From Clostridia bacterium (GTDB lineage Bacteria; Bacillota; Clostridia; Peptostreptococcales; Anaerovoracaceae), in NCBI GenBank assembly GCA_900766045.1, contig CAAFTW010000076.1, forward strand, positions 1 to 64,000: a DNA stretch of 64,000 nt, written 5' to 3'. The notes under the pieces are model-generated. The model did no database searches. It was given only the letters and a program-made list of their open reading frames with translations, and was not told the origin of the DNA. How positions within the stretch are numbered: position 1 is the first letter of the stretch; each line of letters begins with the position of its first letter. This document shows, in pieces, positions 35,542-44,500 of this stretch. The position numbers were made by a program, and so were the translations under genes.

Positions 35542-37053
35542 ATGGCACAGTATTTTGATGAACCAAGCAGAACGTTTAGTGAGTATCTGCTTATTCCGGG
35601 TTACACATCCAGAGAGTGCATTCCGGCTAATGTCTCATTAAAGACACCGATTGTAAAGTTCAAGAAGGGTGAGGAACCGGAACTGTCCGCAAATATTCCG
35701 CTGGTATCTGCAGCAATGCAGGCCGTTTCTGATGATAAGATGGCTGTTGCGCTTGCGAAGGAAGGCGGAATTTCGTTTATTTACTGCTCTCAGTCGATCG
35801 AAAACGAAGCTGCCATGGTCAAGCGTGCAAAGGAATATAAGGCAGGCTTCGTAAGAAGCGACAGCAACCTGCGTCCGGACCAGACCCTGAAAGATGTTCT
35901 GGAGCTGAAGAAGAGAAGCGGTCATTCCACAATCGCCATCACAGAGGACGGAACTCCGGATGGAAAGATCGTCGGAATGGTTACCAGCAGAGACTACCGT
36001 GTCAGCAGAATGGATCCGGACACTAAGATCTCCGAGTTCATGACACCGTTTGATAAGCTGATCACGGCGAAGGACGGATGCACACTCAGTGAAGCCAATG
36101 ACATCCTCTGGGATAATAAGCTGAACGCACTGCCGGTTATCGATGATCAGCAGAGACTCGCTTACTTCGTCTTCCGTAAAGATTACGACAGCCATAAATC
36201 CAATCCGAATGAACTTCTTGATGAGAATAAGAGATATATTGTTGGTGCTGCAGTAAACACCAGAGATTATGAAGAGCGCATTCCTGCCTTGGTAGATGCC
36301 GGAGCTGATGTTCTTTGTCTGGACTCCTCCGAGGGATATTCCGTATGGCAGGCAGACGCACTAAAGTGGACCAGAGAGCACTATGGCGACAAGGTAAAGC
36401 TGGGTGCAGGAAACGTCGTTGATGCTGAAGGATTCCGCTTCCTGGCAGAGGCTGGTGCGGACTTCGTAAAGATCGGAATCGGCGGAGGTTCCATCTGCAT
36501 CACCCGTGAGCAGAAGGGCATGGGCAGAGGCCAGGCTACAGCAGTCATCGATGTAGCAAGAGCCAGAGATGAGTACTTCAAGGAGACTGGCGTATACGTT
36601 CCAATCTGCTCCGATGGCGGAATCGTTTACGACTATCACATGACACTGGCGCTGGCTATGGGAGCTGACTTCATCATGCTCGGAAGATACTTTGCGAGAT
36701 TCGATGAGTCCCCGTCCAACCGCCTGAATATCAACGGAAATTACGTCAAAGAGTACTGGGGCGAGGGATCCAACAGAGCCCGCAACTGGCAGAGATACGA
36801 CCTCGGCGGAGACGGCGGAAAGATGAAGTTTGAGGAGGGCGTAGATTCCTACGTTCCTTACGCCGGCGGACTGCATGAGAACGTCAACCTGTCCCTGAAC
36901 AAGGTTAAGGCAACCATGTGCAACTGCGGAGTTACCAATATTCATGACCTGCAGCAGGATGCCAAGCTGACATTGGTATCCGCGACCTCCATCGTCGAGG
37001 GCGGCGCGCATGATGTCATTCTGCGTGACTCCAGCCAGAATACAATTCGATAA
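35542..37053 (+). CDS. guaB: IMP dehydrogenase
   Basis: Oxidises IMP to XMP with NAD, the committed step to GMP. The 503-residue TIM barrel has LVSAAMQAVSDDKMAVALAKEGG at the start, a CBS pair (KIVGMVTSRDYRVS; KLNALPVIDDQQRLAYFVFRKD), and the catalytic loop KIGIGGGSICITREQKG with the reactive Cys. GGIVYDYHMTLALAMGADFIMLGRYFA forms the phosphate-binding part. The start ATG 35542 follows GGAGGAGAG; an open frame back to 35506 lacks a site. guaA follows after a 100-base gap with a hairpin, so the two GMP genes lie together. Confidence 0.95.
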   Translation: MAQYFDEPSRTFSEYLLIPGYTSRECIPANVSLKTPIVKFKKGEEPELSANIPLVSAAMQAVSDDKMAVALAKEGGISFIYCSQSIENEAAMVKRAKEYKAGFVRSDSNLRPDQTLKDVLELKKRSGHSTIAITEDGTPDGKIVGMVTSRDYRVSRMDPDTKISEFMTPFDKLITAKDGCTLSEANDILWDNKLNALPVIDDQQRLAYFVFRKDYDSHKSNPNELLDENKRYIVGAAVNTRDYEERIPALVDAGADVLCLDSSEGYSVWQADALKWTREHYGDKVKLGAGNVVDAEGFRFLAEAGADFVKIGIGGGSICITREQKGMGRGQATAVIDVARARDEYFKETGVYVPICSDGGIVYDYHMTLALAMGADFIMLGRYFARFDESPSNRLNINGNYVKEYWGEGSNRARNWQRYDLGGDGGKMKFEEGVDSYVPYAGGLHENVNLSLNKVKATMCNCGVTNIHDLQQDAKLTLVSATSIVEGGAHDVILRDSSQNTIR

Positions 37054-37085
37054 TCAATATTGTTTGACAACACAATAGTTAACTG

Positions 37086-37124
37086 CGTCTGCTGGATTTC
37101 TGGTTCAGCAGACGTTATCGTTTT
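37086..37124 (+). terminator. Hairpin between guaB and guaA
   Basis: CGTCTGCTG (37086-37094) pairs with CAGCAGACG (37106-37114), then TTATCGTTTTT. It is a weak or partial terminator, since no new promoter for guaA is obvious. Confidence 0.55.
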
Positions 37125-37153
37125 TATGAAACAGAGACATATTGGAGAAAATT

Positions 37154-38695
37154 ATGGAAAAAGAACTGGTTATTGTGCTCGATTTTGGCGGGCAGTACAA
37201 TCAGCTGATCGCGCGGCGCGTGCGTGAGTGCAATGTATATTGCGAAGTTCATCCGTACACGATGCCGATCGAGAAGATCAGGGAAATGAATCCGAAGGGA
37301 ATCATTCTGACCGGCGGACCGAACAGCGTTTACGACGAGAAATCACCACACTATGATCCTGCACTTTTCAGCCTCGGCATTCCGATTCTGGGAATCTGCT
37401 ACGGCGCGCAGCTGATGGCATGGTCCCTGGGTGGAAGGGTTGAAACTGCACCGGTCAGTGAGTACGGAAAGACAGAAACTTTCATCGACAGAAGCGGCCG
37501 CCTGTTCGGCAATGTTTCTGAGAAGACCATCACCTGGATGAGCCATACGGATTACATCGCAGAGCCGCCGGAAGGATTCCGCGTGACATCCCACACAGAA
37601 GTCTGCCCGGTTGCGGCGATGGAAAACGATGAGAAGAAGCTGTACGCTGTGCAGTTCCATCCTGAAGTTACCCACACCGTTGAAGGTCAGAAGATCCTCT
37701 CTGCCTTCCTTCTTGGCCCTTGCGGTTGCAGCGGAAGCTGGAAGATGGACGATTTTGTGGACAAAACAATCCTTGAGCTGAGGGAGAAAGTGGGCTCCGG
37801 AAAGGCGCTGTGTGCCCTCTCGGGCGGCGTGGATTCTTCTGTAGCAGCTGTTCTGATGTCAAAAGCAATCGGCAAGCAGCTGACCTGCGTGTTCGTTGAC
37901 CACGGCCTGCTGAGAAAGGACGAGGCAGAGAGCGTCGACCGCGTATTTGGGCCAGATGGACCTTACGATTTGAATTTTGTCCACGTAGATGCTCATGAAA
38001 GATTCTATGAGAAGCTGAAGGGCGTTACCGAGCCGGAGAAGAAGCGCAAGATCATCGGCGAGGAATTCATCCGCGTGTTTGAAGAGGAAGCGAAGAAGAT
38101 CGGCGCAGTAGACTACCTGGTACAGGGCACGATTTACCCGGACGTTATCGAGAGCGGCCTGGGAAAATCCGCAACGATCAAGTCCCACCACAATGTCGGA
38201 GGACTGCCGGATTACGTTGACTTCAAGGAAATCATCGAGCCGCTGAGAATGCTCTTCAAGGACGAAGTCCGCCGTGCAGGACTGGAACTTGGTATTCCGG
38301 AAAATCTGGTTTACCGCCAGCCATTCCCGGGACCTGGACTGGGCATCCGTATCATTGGTGAAGTCACACCGGAAAAGGTAAAGATCGTTCAGGAAGCAGA
38401 CGCCATCTACAGAGAAGAGATCGCAAAAGCCGGCCTCGACCGTAAGATCAACCAGTATTTTGCGGCCCTGACCAACATGCGTTCCGTCGGCGTCATGGGC
38501 GACTTCAGAACCTATGACTACGCCATCGCCCTGCGTGCCGTTGAAACATCTGACTTCATGACTGCAGAAGCCACCAACATCCCTTGGGAAGTTCTGCAGA
38601 AAGTCACCAGCAGAATTGTAAACGAAGTTGACCACGTCAACCGCGTATTCTACGACTGCACCAGCAAACCGCCAGGGACGATTGAATTCGAATAG
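37154..38695 (+). CDS. guaA: GMP synthase (glutamine-hydrolysing)
   Basis: Aminates XMP to GMP. The 513-residue protein joins an N-terminal class I glutamine amidotransferase (nucleophile in GICYGAQLM, His in AVQFHPEVTH) to an ATP-pyrophosphatase domain (LSGGVDSSVAAVLMSKAIG) and the C-terminal dimerisation domain ending RVFYDCTSKPPGTIEFE. The start ATG 37154 has GGAGAAAA before it; the TTG at 37142 overlaps that site. The conserved 3' end is the insertion target of the conjugative element that follows, and the reading frame is intact across the junction. Confidence 0.97.
   Translation: MEKELVIVLDFGGQYNQLIARRVRECNVYCEVHPYTMPIEKIREMNPKGIILTGGPNSVYDEKSPHYDPALFSLGIPILGICYGAQLMAWSLGGRVETAPVSEYGKTETFIDRSGRLFGNVSEKTITWMSHTDYIAEPPEGFRVTSHTEVCPVAAMENDEKKLYAVQFHPEVTHTVEGQKILSAFLLGPCGCSGSWKMDDFVDKTILELREKVGSGKALCALSGGVDSSVAAVLMSKAIGKQLTCVFVDHGLLRKDEAESVDRVFGPDGPYDLNFVHVDAHERFYEKLKGVTEPEKKRKIIGEEFIRVFEEEAKKIGAVDYLVQGTIYPDVIESGLGKSATIKSHHNVGGLPDYVDFKEIIEPLRMLFKDEVRRAGLELGIPENLVYRQPFPGPGLGIRIIGEVTPEKVKIVQEADAIYREEIAKAGLDRKINQYFAALTNMRSVGVMGDFRTYDYAIALRAVETSDFMTAEATNIPWEVLQKVTSRIVNEVDHVNRVFYDCTSKPPGTIEFE
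38676..38695. mobile_element. Probable attL at the guaA 3' end
   Basis: The last codons of guaA (GGACGATTGAATTCGAATAG) encode the conserved GTIEFE tail, a well-known integration target for tyrosine-recombinase elements. Foreign conjugation genes begin directly downstream. The right-hand copy of the core lies outside the window, so exact borders are inferred. Confidence 0.55.
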
Positions 38696-39015
38696 ACGCA
38701 AGTGGTTTGCCTTATTTCTGCTTCCGTTGAAATTTCAACCGGGACAGCGACAGGTGAAAAACGCGTGATACTGATTTGATACTATAATTTCACAGATCGG
38801 CCAAAGTGGTGGATGCATTGGAAAATCAATGTGTTCATCACTTTTTTTATATCACAGAACTTCTGCTGCGGCAAACGTGCATGCAGAAATAATCCTGCCG
38901 TTAGCAGGGCCTCACGACAGTCTGACCGACGGGATAATTTCACATTACGGCCTCATTCGCATAATTGCCGGTAGAAAGGATCTCCCCTATGATAATGAAA
39001 AAGGAGGGCAGAAAG
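38696..39015. other. Left terminal region of the element
   Basis: 320 bases without a gene. They contain a perfect palindrome (38726-38739), a TATAAT at 38783-38788 without a clear -35 box, and an AT-rich patch around 38840. Such regions usually hold integrase arm sites. Confidence 0.5.
38726..38739. repeat. Perfect 14-bp palindrome near attL
   Basis: GTTGAAATTTCAAC, 31 bases inside the element's left border. Candidate binding site for a recombination or regulatory protein. Confidence 0.5.
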
Positions 39016-39159
39016 ATGTTTGGAAACAAATATAAGCTGAGCTACGATGAACGCAGGATCATCGTCCTTTGCCTGATCGAAATGAAAAACAAGCTGATAC
39101 AGGAGAACCGGTATACTGATGCCATTGATGATCTTCTTGTAAAATTTCTTGACGATTAA
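39016..39159 (+). CDS. Small ICE protein, related to the one at 55.0 kb
   Basis: A 47-residue protein with the pattern YDERRIIVLCLIEMKNKLIQENRYTDAIDDLLVKFLDD, predicted to be two short helices. Its start ATG 39016 is set by AAGGAGGGC nine bases upstream. The same pattern (YDxxxIxxxxLxxxxxKxIxExxxTDxxDdLxVK) recurs in the 64-residue protein at 55005-55199 of this element. I cannot name a family; small proteins of this shape are frequent as the first gene of Clostridia ICE operons. Function unknown. Confidence 0.65.
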   Translation: MFGNKYKLSYDERRIIVLCLIEMKNKLIQENRYTDAIDDLLVKFLDD

Positions 39160-39161
39160 GT

Positions 39162-39248
39162 TTATCCTTTCAGCCGGAAGCTGAATACATGACCCTGCAC
39201 AATCCGGTGCGGGGTTATTTATTTATCCGGCTTTCGGAGAAAGGATAA
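39162..39248 (+). promoter_or_regulatory. Structured leader: nested inverted repeats
   Basis: TTATCCTTTC (39162-39171) mirrors GAAAGGATAA (39239-39248), and inside it AGCCGGA (39172-39178) mirrors TCCGGCT (39226-39232), enclosing a third hairpin CCCTGCAC/GTGCGGGG. The outer arm overlaps the ribosome site of the next gene, so folding could control its translation. Confidence 0.55.
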
Positions 39249-39251
39249 GAG

Positions 39252-39683
39252 ATGGCTACAACAAAGGAAACAATGAAAATTATTGCGATGGGGCTGGGAG
39301 AAACCGGAGCCCGTGAAACAGAAAGCTGCGCAGGCTGCCCGTTAGTGGATGCACTTGCCAGGAGAGCTGCAGAGCATTTTGCCGGGATGACCGAGGAGAT
39401 GGATGAAGAAGTGGTCCTGGAGATCGTGCGCAAGCTGGAAACAGAGGCCTGTTCGGATGAACCGGATGCTATAATCGCCCTTCTCGGCAGGATCTTCCGC
39501 CAGAATGGAATGGAATCCGCTGCAGCGGAAATGGAGGCGCTGGATTACTGCATCAGTGAAGTTCCTGATGCATGTGAGGCGTTTGCAGATTCCTTCTTTG
39601 ATGACGGATATGTTGACTGGTACTGCGTGGAAGGCTGGCTGCGGGATATGTTTCCTAGCAAGGACCAGAAGCTGCTGAGTTAG
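39252..39683 (+). CDS. Hypothetical acidic protein before parA
   Basis: A 143-residue acidic, helical protein of unknown family. It has a Cys pair in ESCAGCPLVDALARR near residues 25-30, then alternating Glu-rich helices (EEMDEEVVLEIVRKLETEACSDEPD) and ends DGYVDWYCVEGWLRDMFPSKDQK. No membrane segment or signal. The ribosome site (GAAAGGATAAGAG) lies in the outer arm of the inverted repeat preceding it. It ends 10 bases before parA, so the three genes form one unit with parB. The position suggests a regulator or partition accessory, but this is a guess. Confidence 0.7.
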   Translation: MATTKETMKIIAMGLGETGARETESCAGCPLVDALARRAAEHFAGMTEEMDEEVVLEIVRKLETEACSDEPDAIIALLGRIFRQNGMESAAAEMEALDYCISEVPDACEAFADSFFDDGYVDWYCVEGWLRDMFPSKDQKLLS

Positions 39684-39693
39684 GAGGTCAGGA

Positions 39694-40518
39694 ATGGCAA
39701 AATGCGAAACCATTGCGATCTGCAATCAGAAAGGCGGCGTGGGAAAAACCACCACGGCGCTGAATCTGGGCGTGGGTCTTGCCAGAGCCGGAAAGAAGGT
39801 GCTGCTCATCGACTCGGATCCACAGGGGGATCTCACCCAGTCTCTGGGATGGAACGGTGATGATCTGGAGAAATCCCTGGGCAGATTGATGTATCTGGTC
39901 ACCAGAGACTGCAAACCCATCGTGGAGGATACGATCCTTCATCACGAGGAAGGCGTGGATCTGATCCCGTCCAATCTGGATCTCTCTTCTATGGAAGTCA
40001 GTCTGGTGAACGCCATGAGCAGAGAAAAGGTGCTGGATAACCTTCTCCAGCCGGTAAAGAAAAACTACGAATATATTCTGATCGACTGTATGCCGTCTCT
40101 CGGCATGATCACCATCAATGCGCTGACCGCAGCGGACAAAGTGATTATTCCTGTGCAGGCTCAGTATCTTCCGGCCAAAGGAATGACGCAGCTGATGAAG
40201 AGTATCGACCGGGTCAAGGCCCACACAAATCCGGACCTGAAAATCAGCGGCATCGTCATGACGCTGGTGGATAACCGGACCAACCTGGCAAGAGATGTGA
40301 TCAGCAGCATCCGGACCCACTACGGGATGGCGATACGGATCTTCGATACTCAGATTCCGGTGGCGGTGAAAGCAGCTGAGGCGGCTAAGTCCGGACAGAG
40401 CATCTTCGACTATGACGGGAATGGAAAAGTGGCAAAAGCCTATGAAGCATTGACGAAGGAGGTGATCCGCGGTGGCGAAAGAGAAAAGAGAAGAGATACA
40501 GTTTCCCTCACTCGATGA
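39694..40518 (+). CDS. parA: ParA-family ATPase
   Basis: A 274-residue Walker-type ATPase that, with ParB, moves or stabilises the element, probably while it is circular after excision. The deviant Walker A KGGVGKTTTALNLG lies near residue 13, the switch I-region LIDSDPQGDLTQSLG near 40, and the Walker B segment YILIDCMPSLGMITINAL near 130. PVQAQYLPAKGMTQLM follows. The start ATG 39694 follows AGGAGG. Its last 47 bases overlap parB, which has its own ribosome site (AAGGAGGTG) inside parA. Confidence 0.93.
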   Translation: MAKCETIAICNQKGGVGKTTTALNLGVGLARAGKKVLLIDSDPQGDLTQSLGWNGDDLEKSLGRLMYLVTRDCKPIVEDTILHHEEGVDLIPSNLDLSSMEVSLVNAMSREKVLDNLLQPVKKNYEYILIDCMPSLGMITINALTAADKVIIPVQAQYLPAKGMTQLMKSIDRVKAHTNPDLKISGIVMTLVDNRTNLARDVISSIRTHYGMAIRIFDTQIPVAVKAAEAAKSGQSIFDYDGNGKVAKAYEALTKEVIRGGEREKRRDTVSLTR

Positions 40519-41419
40519 ACTGTTTTCCTCTCAGGAAGAACGGGATGACGCTAAACTCAAGCGGATCTACGAGATCCCGCTGACTGAGATCGATCCCTTC
40601 CCGGATCATCCCTACAAGGTCCGGGATGACGAGGACATGATGAATCTGGTGGAGAGTGTCCGCATTAACGGGATCATTACTCCCGCTACGGTACGGAAAA
40701 AAGAAGACGGGCGGTATGAGCTTCTATCCGGACACAGGAGAAAAAGAGCCTGCGAGCTGGCCGGACTCCCCACTCTTCGATGCGACGTCGTAGAAATGGA
40801 CCGGGATGAGGCCACGGTTTTCATGGTGGAATCCAACTTTCAGAGAACAACGATCCTTCCAAGTGAGAAAGCATTCGCATACAAGATGAGGCTGGAGGCG
40901 ATGAAACGAATGCCCGGTAGACCTAGTAAAAATTTGTCGCCAGTGGCGACGAATTTAATAGGAAAAAGATCAGATGAAGTGGTTGGAGAATTGATGGGTG
41001 ATGGAAAGGATAATGTTCGCAGATATATTCGCCTCACCGAACTGATTCCGGAAATTCTGGAACTGGTTGATGAAGGAAACATCGCTCTCCGCCCGGCAGT
41101 TGAACTGTCATATATCCCGAAAGAGATTCAGGAAGACATCTTCAACTGCATCGACATGGAGCAGTGCACGCCGACCCATGCCCAGGCGATCAGGATGAGA
41201 AAAATGGCTGCGGAAAGCAAACTGACTCCGGAATCCATCGAGGCAGTTATGCTGGAGGAAAAGCCCAACCAGAAGGAGCGGATCGTCTTCCGGGGAGACC
41301 GGATCGCAAAGCTTTTTCCAAGGGACCTGCCGCTGTCCAAACGGGAGGATTATGTTGCGGCAGCCATGGAGCACTACAACCGCTTCCTCCAGCGAAAAGC
41401 AAGGGATCAGGAACGGTAA
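40472..41419 (+). CDS. parB: ParB/RepB-family partition protein
   Basis: A 315-residue ParB. The N-terminal ParB domain is clear (IPLTEIDPFPDHPYKVRDDEDMMNLVESVRINGIITPATVRKKEDGRYELLSGHRRKRACELAG), with the helix-turn-helix after it (GRPSKNLSPVATNLIGKRSDEVVGELMGDGKDNVRRYIRLTELI). The R-rich GHRRKRA box is the CTPase signature of ParB. The start is GTG 40472 inside parA. In the middle (near nt 40920-40970) the codon usage turns AT-rich compared with both sides, suggesting mosaic origin. An AATGCG/CGCATT hairpin follows the stop. Confidence 0.92.
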   Translation: MAKEKREEIQFPSLDELFSSQEERDDAKLKRIYEIPLTEIDPFPDHPYKVRDDEDMMNLVESVRINGIITPATVRKKEDGRYELLSGHRRKRACELAGLPTLRCDVVEMDRDEATVFMVESNFQRTTILPSEKAFAYKMRLEAMKRMPGRPSKNLSPVATNLIGKRSDEVVGELMGDGKDNVRRYIRLTELIPEILELVDEGNIALRPAVELSYIPKEIQEDIFNCIDMEQCTPTHAQAIRMRKMAAESKLTPESIEAVMLEEKPNQKERIVFRGDRIAKLFPRDLPLSKREDYVAAAMEHYNRFLQRKARDQER

Positions 41420-41551
41420 AATGCGGGAGTACGCATTCCCCGTTTTCCCTCCCTGTAACCCTCCCTTTAATTACTACCAGTTACTACCTGAAGAAGAAAT
41501 ATATCTAAAAGAAGAGAGGCAAACTGAGACGTCTGTGTGAAAGCACAGGCG
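41420..41551. repeat. Two hairpins before the surface-protein gene
   Basis: AATGCG-ggagta-CGCATT (41420-41437) and CGTCTGTG-tgaaag-CACAGGCG (41530-41551, one G-T pair). They may end the parAB transcript or shape the leader of the next gene. Confidence 0.45.
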
Positions 41552-41586
41552 TATTATTGTGCCCTGAAGCAGAAAGGAGAAATGCT

Positions 41587-44500
41587 TTGAACAGAAAAAC
41601 AGAGCTCAAGCAGAAATTCAAGCAGCTGCTCACCATCGCCTTTGCATCCATGATGGTACTGGGATCCGCCCTTCCTGCAGTGACGGAGACAGCCAGCGCA
41701 TTCACCGGCAAGGTGGGAAGCAGCTATACGGTCACTGACGGAGGCAGGATCACCTACGGCTCCGGTGACGGAGGCTACAGCAATTCCAGAAAATGCGATC
41801 TGGGTGACGGGCTGGGAAGCCGGTATACCTACTGCGTCCAGCCGGCCAAGGCATCGCCGCCTACAGGAAAGGTCACGGTAGACAAAGTAATCACCGATTC
41901 TGACGACAAAGGAAAATGGAATGCGCTCAGGAACATCGTATTCTACTCCCCGTCCTATCCGGGATACGAGAAGAATATCAGCAACATCAAAGGCGCATAT
42001 TACACCGGAAACTTCACCAAAGACTGGGCCATCGCTCATCTTGCCATGGCATATGTTTACGAAGGAAGACCGGCCGATATGGCGACCTGGGGCGGAACGA
42101 AAGCTTCCGGCCTGGGGGATATCTGGACAAAGGCAAAGAAACTGGGAGACGGACTCTGGAATGCGGATTCGGAAAAAGATGAGGCCATCCCGGGAAATTT
42201 CAAGGTGTTCATCAGCACCATGAGCGGCGTGCAGGACATGGTGGCGGGATATCTGGAGGATATCCGGGGCGGATTCCGCCTGCAGAAGATCGATGATGAT
42301 CTGGATGAACCGTATGCACAGGGAGATGCATCTCTGGAAGGCGCAGAATTCACCGCATTTAACAAAAGCGGTCATGCTGTTTTCATCGGAGAAAAGAAGA
42401 TCAATCAGGGAGAAGCGGCAGTTACGATCAGGACGGACAAGAACGGCCTTGCAAAGTCTGCTGCAGACGCCCTGTCCTATGGCGATTATCTGGTGAAAGA
42501 GATCAAAGCGCCTGCCGGATATCTTCTGAATGAGAAATGGTCCAGAGCCATCAGCATCCGGAAAGACGGTGAGATCATCGACATCACTTCGAATCCGGTG
42601 AAGGAAGAAATTCAGCGGGGCGGCGTTCAGATCGTAAAGCGGGACAAGGAGCTGAAGAAATCAGAGGCACTCGGCGGCGCTGATTTGAGCGGGATCGAGA
42701 TGACCATCAAAAACGTATCCGGTCACGATGTGCTGGTCCGCAGCGATATCGGAAGTCCGGAAAACAATGTGGACTGGAAGGCCCTTTCCTCGAAGAAGGA
42801 CCTGATTGATTCGGGAAAAGTCAAGCGTGTAAAGTCTGGTGAGGATATGGGGAAGATCACCGTGCACTGGAATGAAGCGAAGAAAGCCTACACTGCAGAG
42901 ACTCTTCCGGATGATCTTCCATACGGAACCTACACCATCCGGGAGACGAAGACCAACAAGACCTACCAGAGGACGGATAAGAGCGAGCATCTGTTCAAGA
43001 TCAGGGAAGACGGAAAAACCGTTTCCTACGACGACGGACAGAACGAAATGGTGCTGACCTTTGACGACTATGTCTACCGCAGCGATGTACAGGGAACCAA
43101 GATCGGGGACGGCGATTCCCGCAGGTTTGCCTTTGTCCCGTTCAAAATCACCGCTGCTTCAAACGGTGAGACCCATGTGGTAGTTACAGACAAAAACGGA
43201 TTCTTCTCCACAAAAGACAGAAGAACCGCAGGCGATCTGGACGAGGAAGAAGGAAAAGACAATGCCCGCAGACAGAACCCGTTTGATGATCTTCTGAACG
43301 AGAAACAGATCTCTGCCGGGTCTTTGAAAAAGAGAGCGGATCAGATCCGATGCGGCGTGTTCTTCGGAACCGGACAGTTCGGGAGCAAAGCTGCCATGAT
43401 CACCGGTGCAGGAGCCCTGCCTTATGACACCTACACCATCGAAGAGATGCGCTGCGAGAACAACAAGGGATATGTTCTGCAGAAATTCAGCTTCACTGTG
43501 AATGAGAAATCAAGAGACGGACTTGTTGACCTGGAGACCATCACGGATGATCTGATCACTATCGGCACCAAGGCGAAAGCAGAAAAGACCGGGACGAATC
43601 TTTCTGCTGCAGAAAAGGACGTGAAACTCATTGACACCGTCTCCTACACTAATCTGATTCCCGGAAAGGAATATGTTCTGAAGGGAAAGCTCATGGATCA
43701 GAAGAACGGAAAGGAGCTTCTGGTGAACGGAAAGCCGGTGGTTTCCCAGAAGAAATTCGTGCCGGAGAAGAAGGACGGAACCGTGGATGTGGAGTTTACC
43801 TTCAGCGGTGCGGGCCTTGCCGGAACCTCAACGGTGGTGTTCGAGGATCTCTATGAGAACGATGTGAATATCGCATCTCATGCGGAAATCAAGGACGAAG
43901 GCCAGACCATCCACTTCCCGGAGGTAAAAACCCATGCGGAGGACCGGAAGACAAAGGATGAAGTCGGGGAAACCCGAAAGGAAACCACCATCGTGGATAA
44001 AGTGAACTACCGCAATCTGATTCCGGGGAAAGAATACACGGTAAAGGGCGTTCTGATGAACAAGGAGACAGGAAAACCGGTGACCGTGAATGGAAAGACG
44101 GTTACTTCCGAGAAAAAATTCACGGCAGACAAGGCGGACGGAACGGTGGAAATGAACTTCACCTTCGATGCATCTTCCCTGAAAGGAAAGACCACTGTCG
44201 TATTTGAGGATCTCTTCTATGAGGGAATCAGGGTCGCCTCTCACGGGGATCTCACCGATCAGGATCAGACGATCTGGCATCCGGAGATCAGAACAGCAGC
44301 TAAGGACAGCAGGTCCGGAACCCATGAAGCAACCCGGGACAAGAAGGTCTCCATCGTGGATACCGTCAGCTATCACAATCTTGTCGTTGGAAAAGAATAC
44401 ACGGTAAAGGGTGTTCTGATGGACAAAGGAACAGGAAAGCCGGTCCGTGAAGGACTTTCTGCCGTGACTTCCGAGAAGAAGTTTACCGCAGAGAAGAAAG

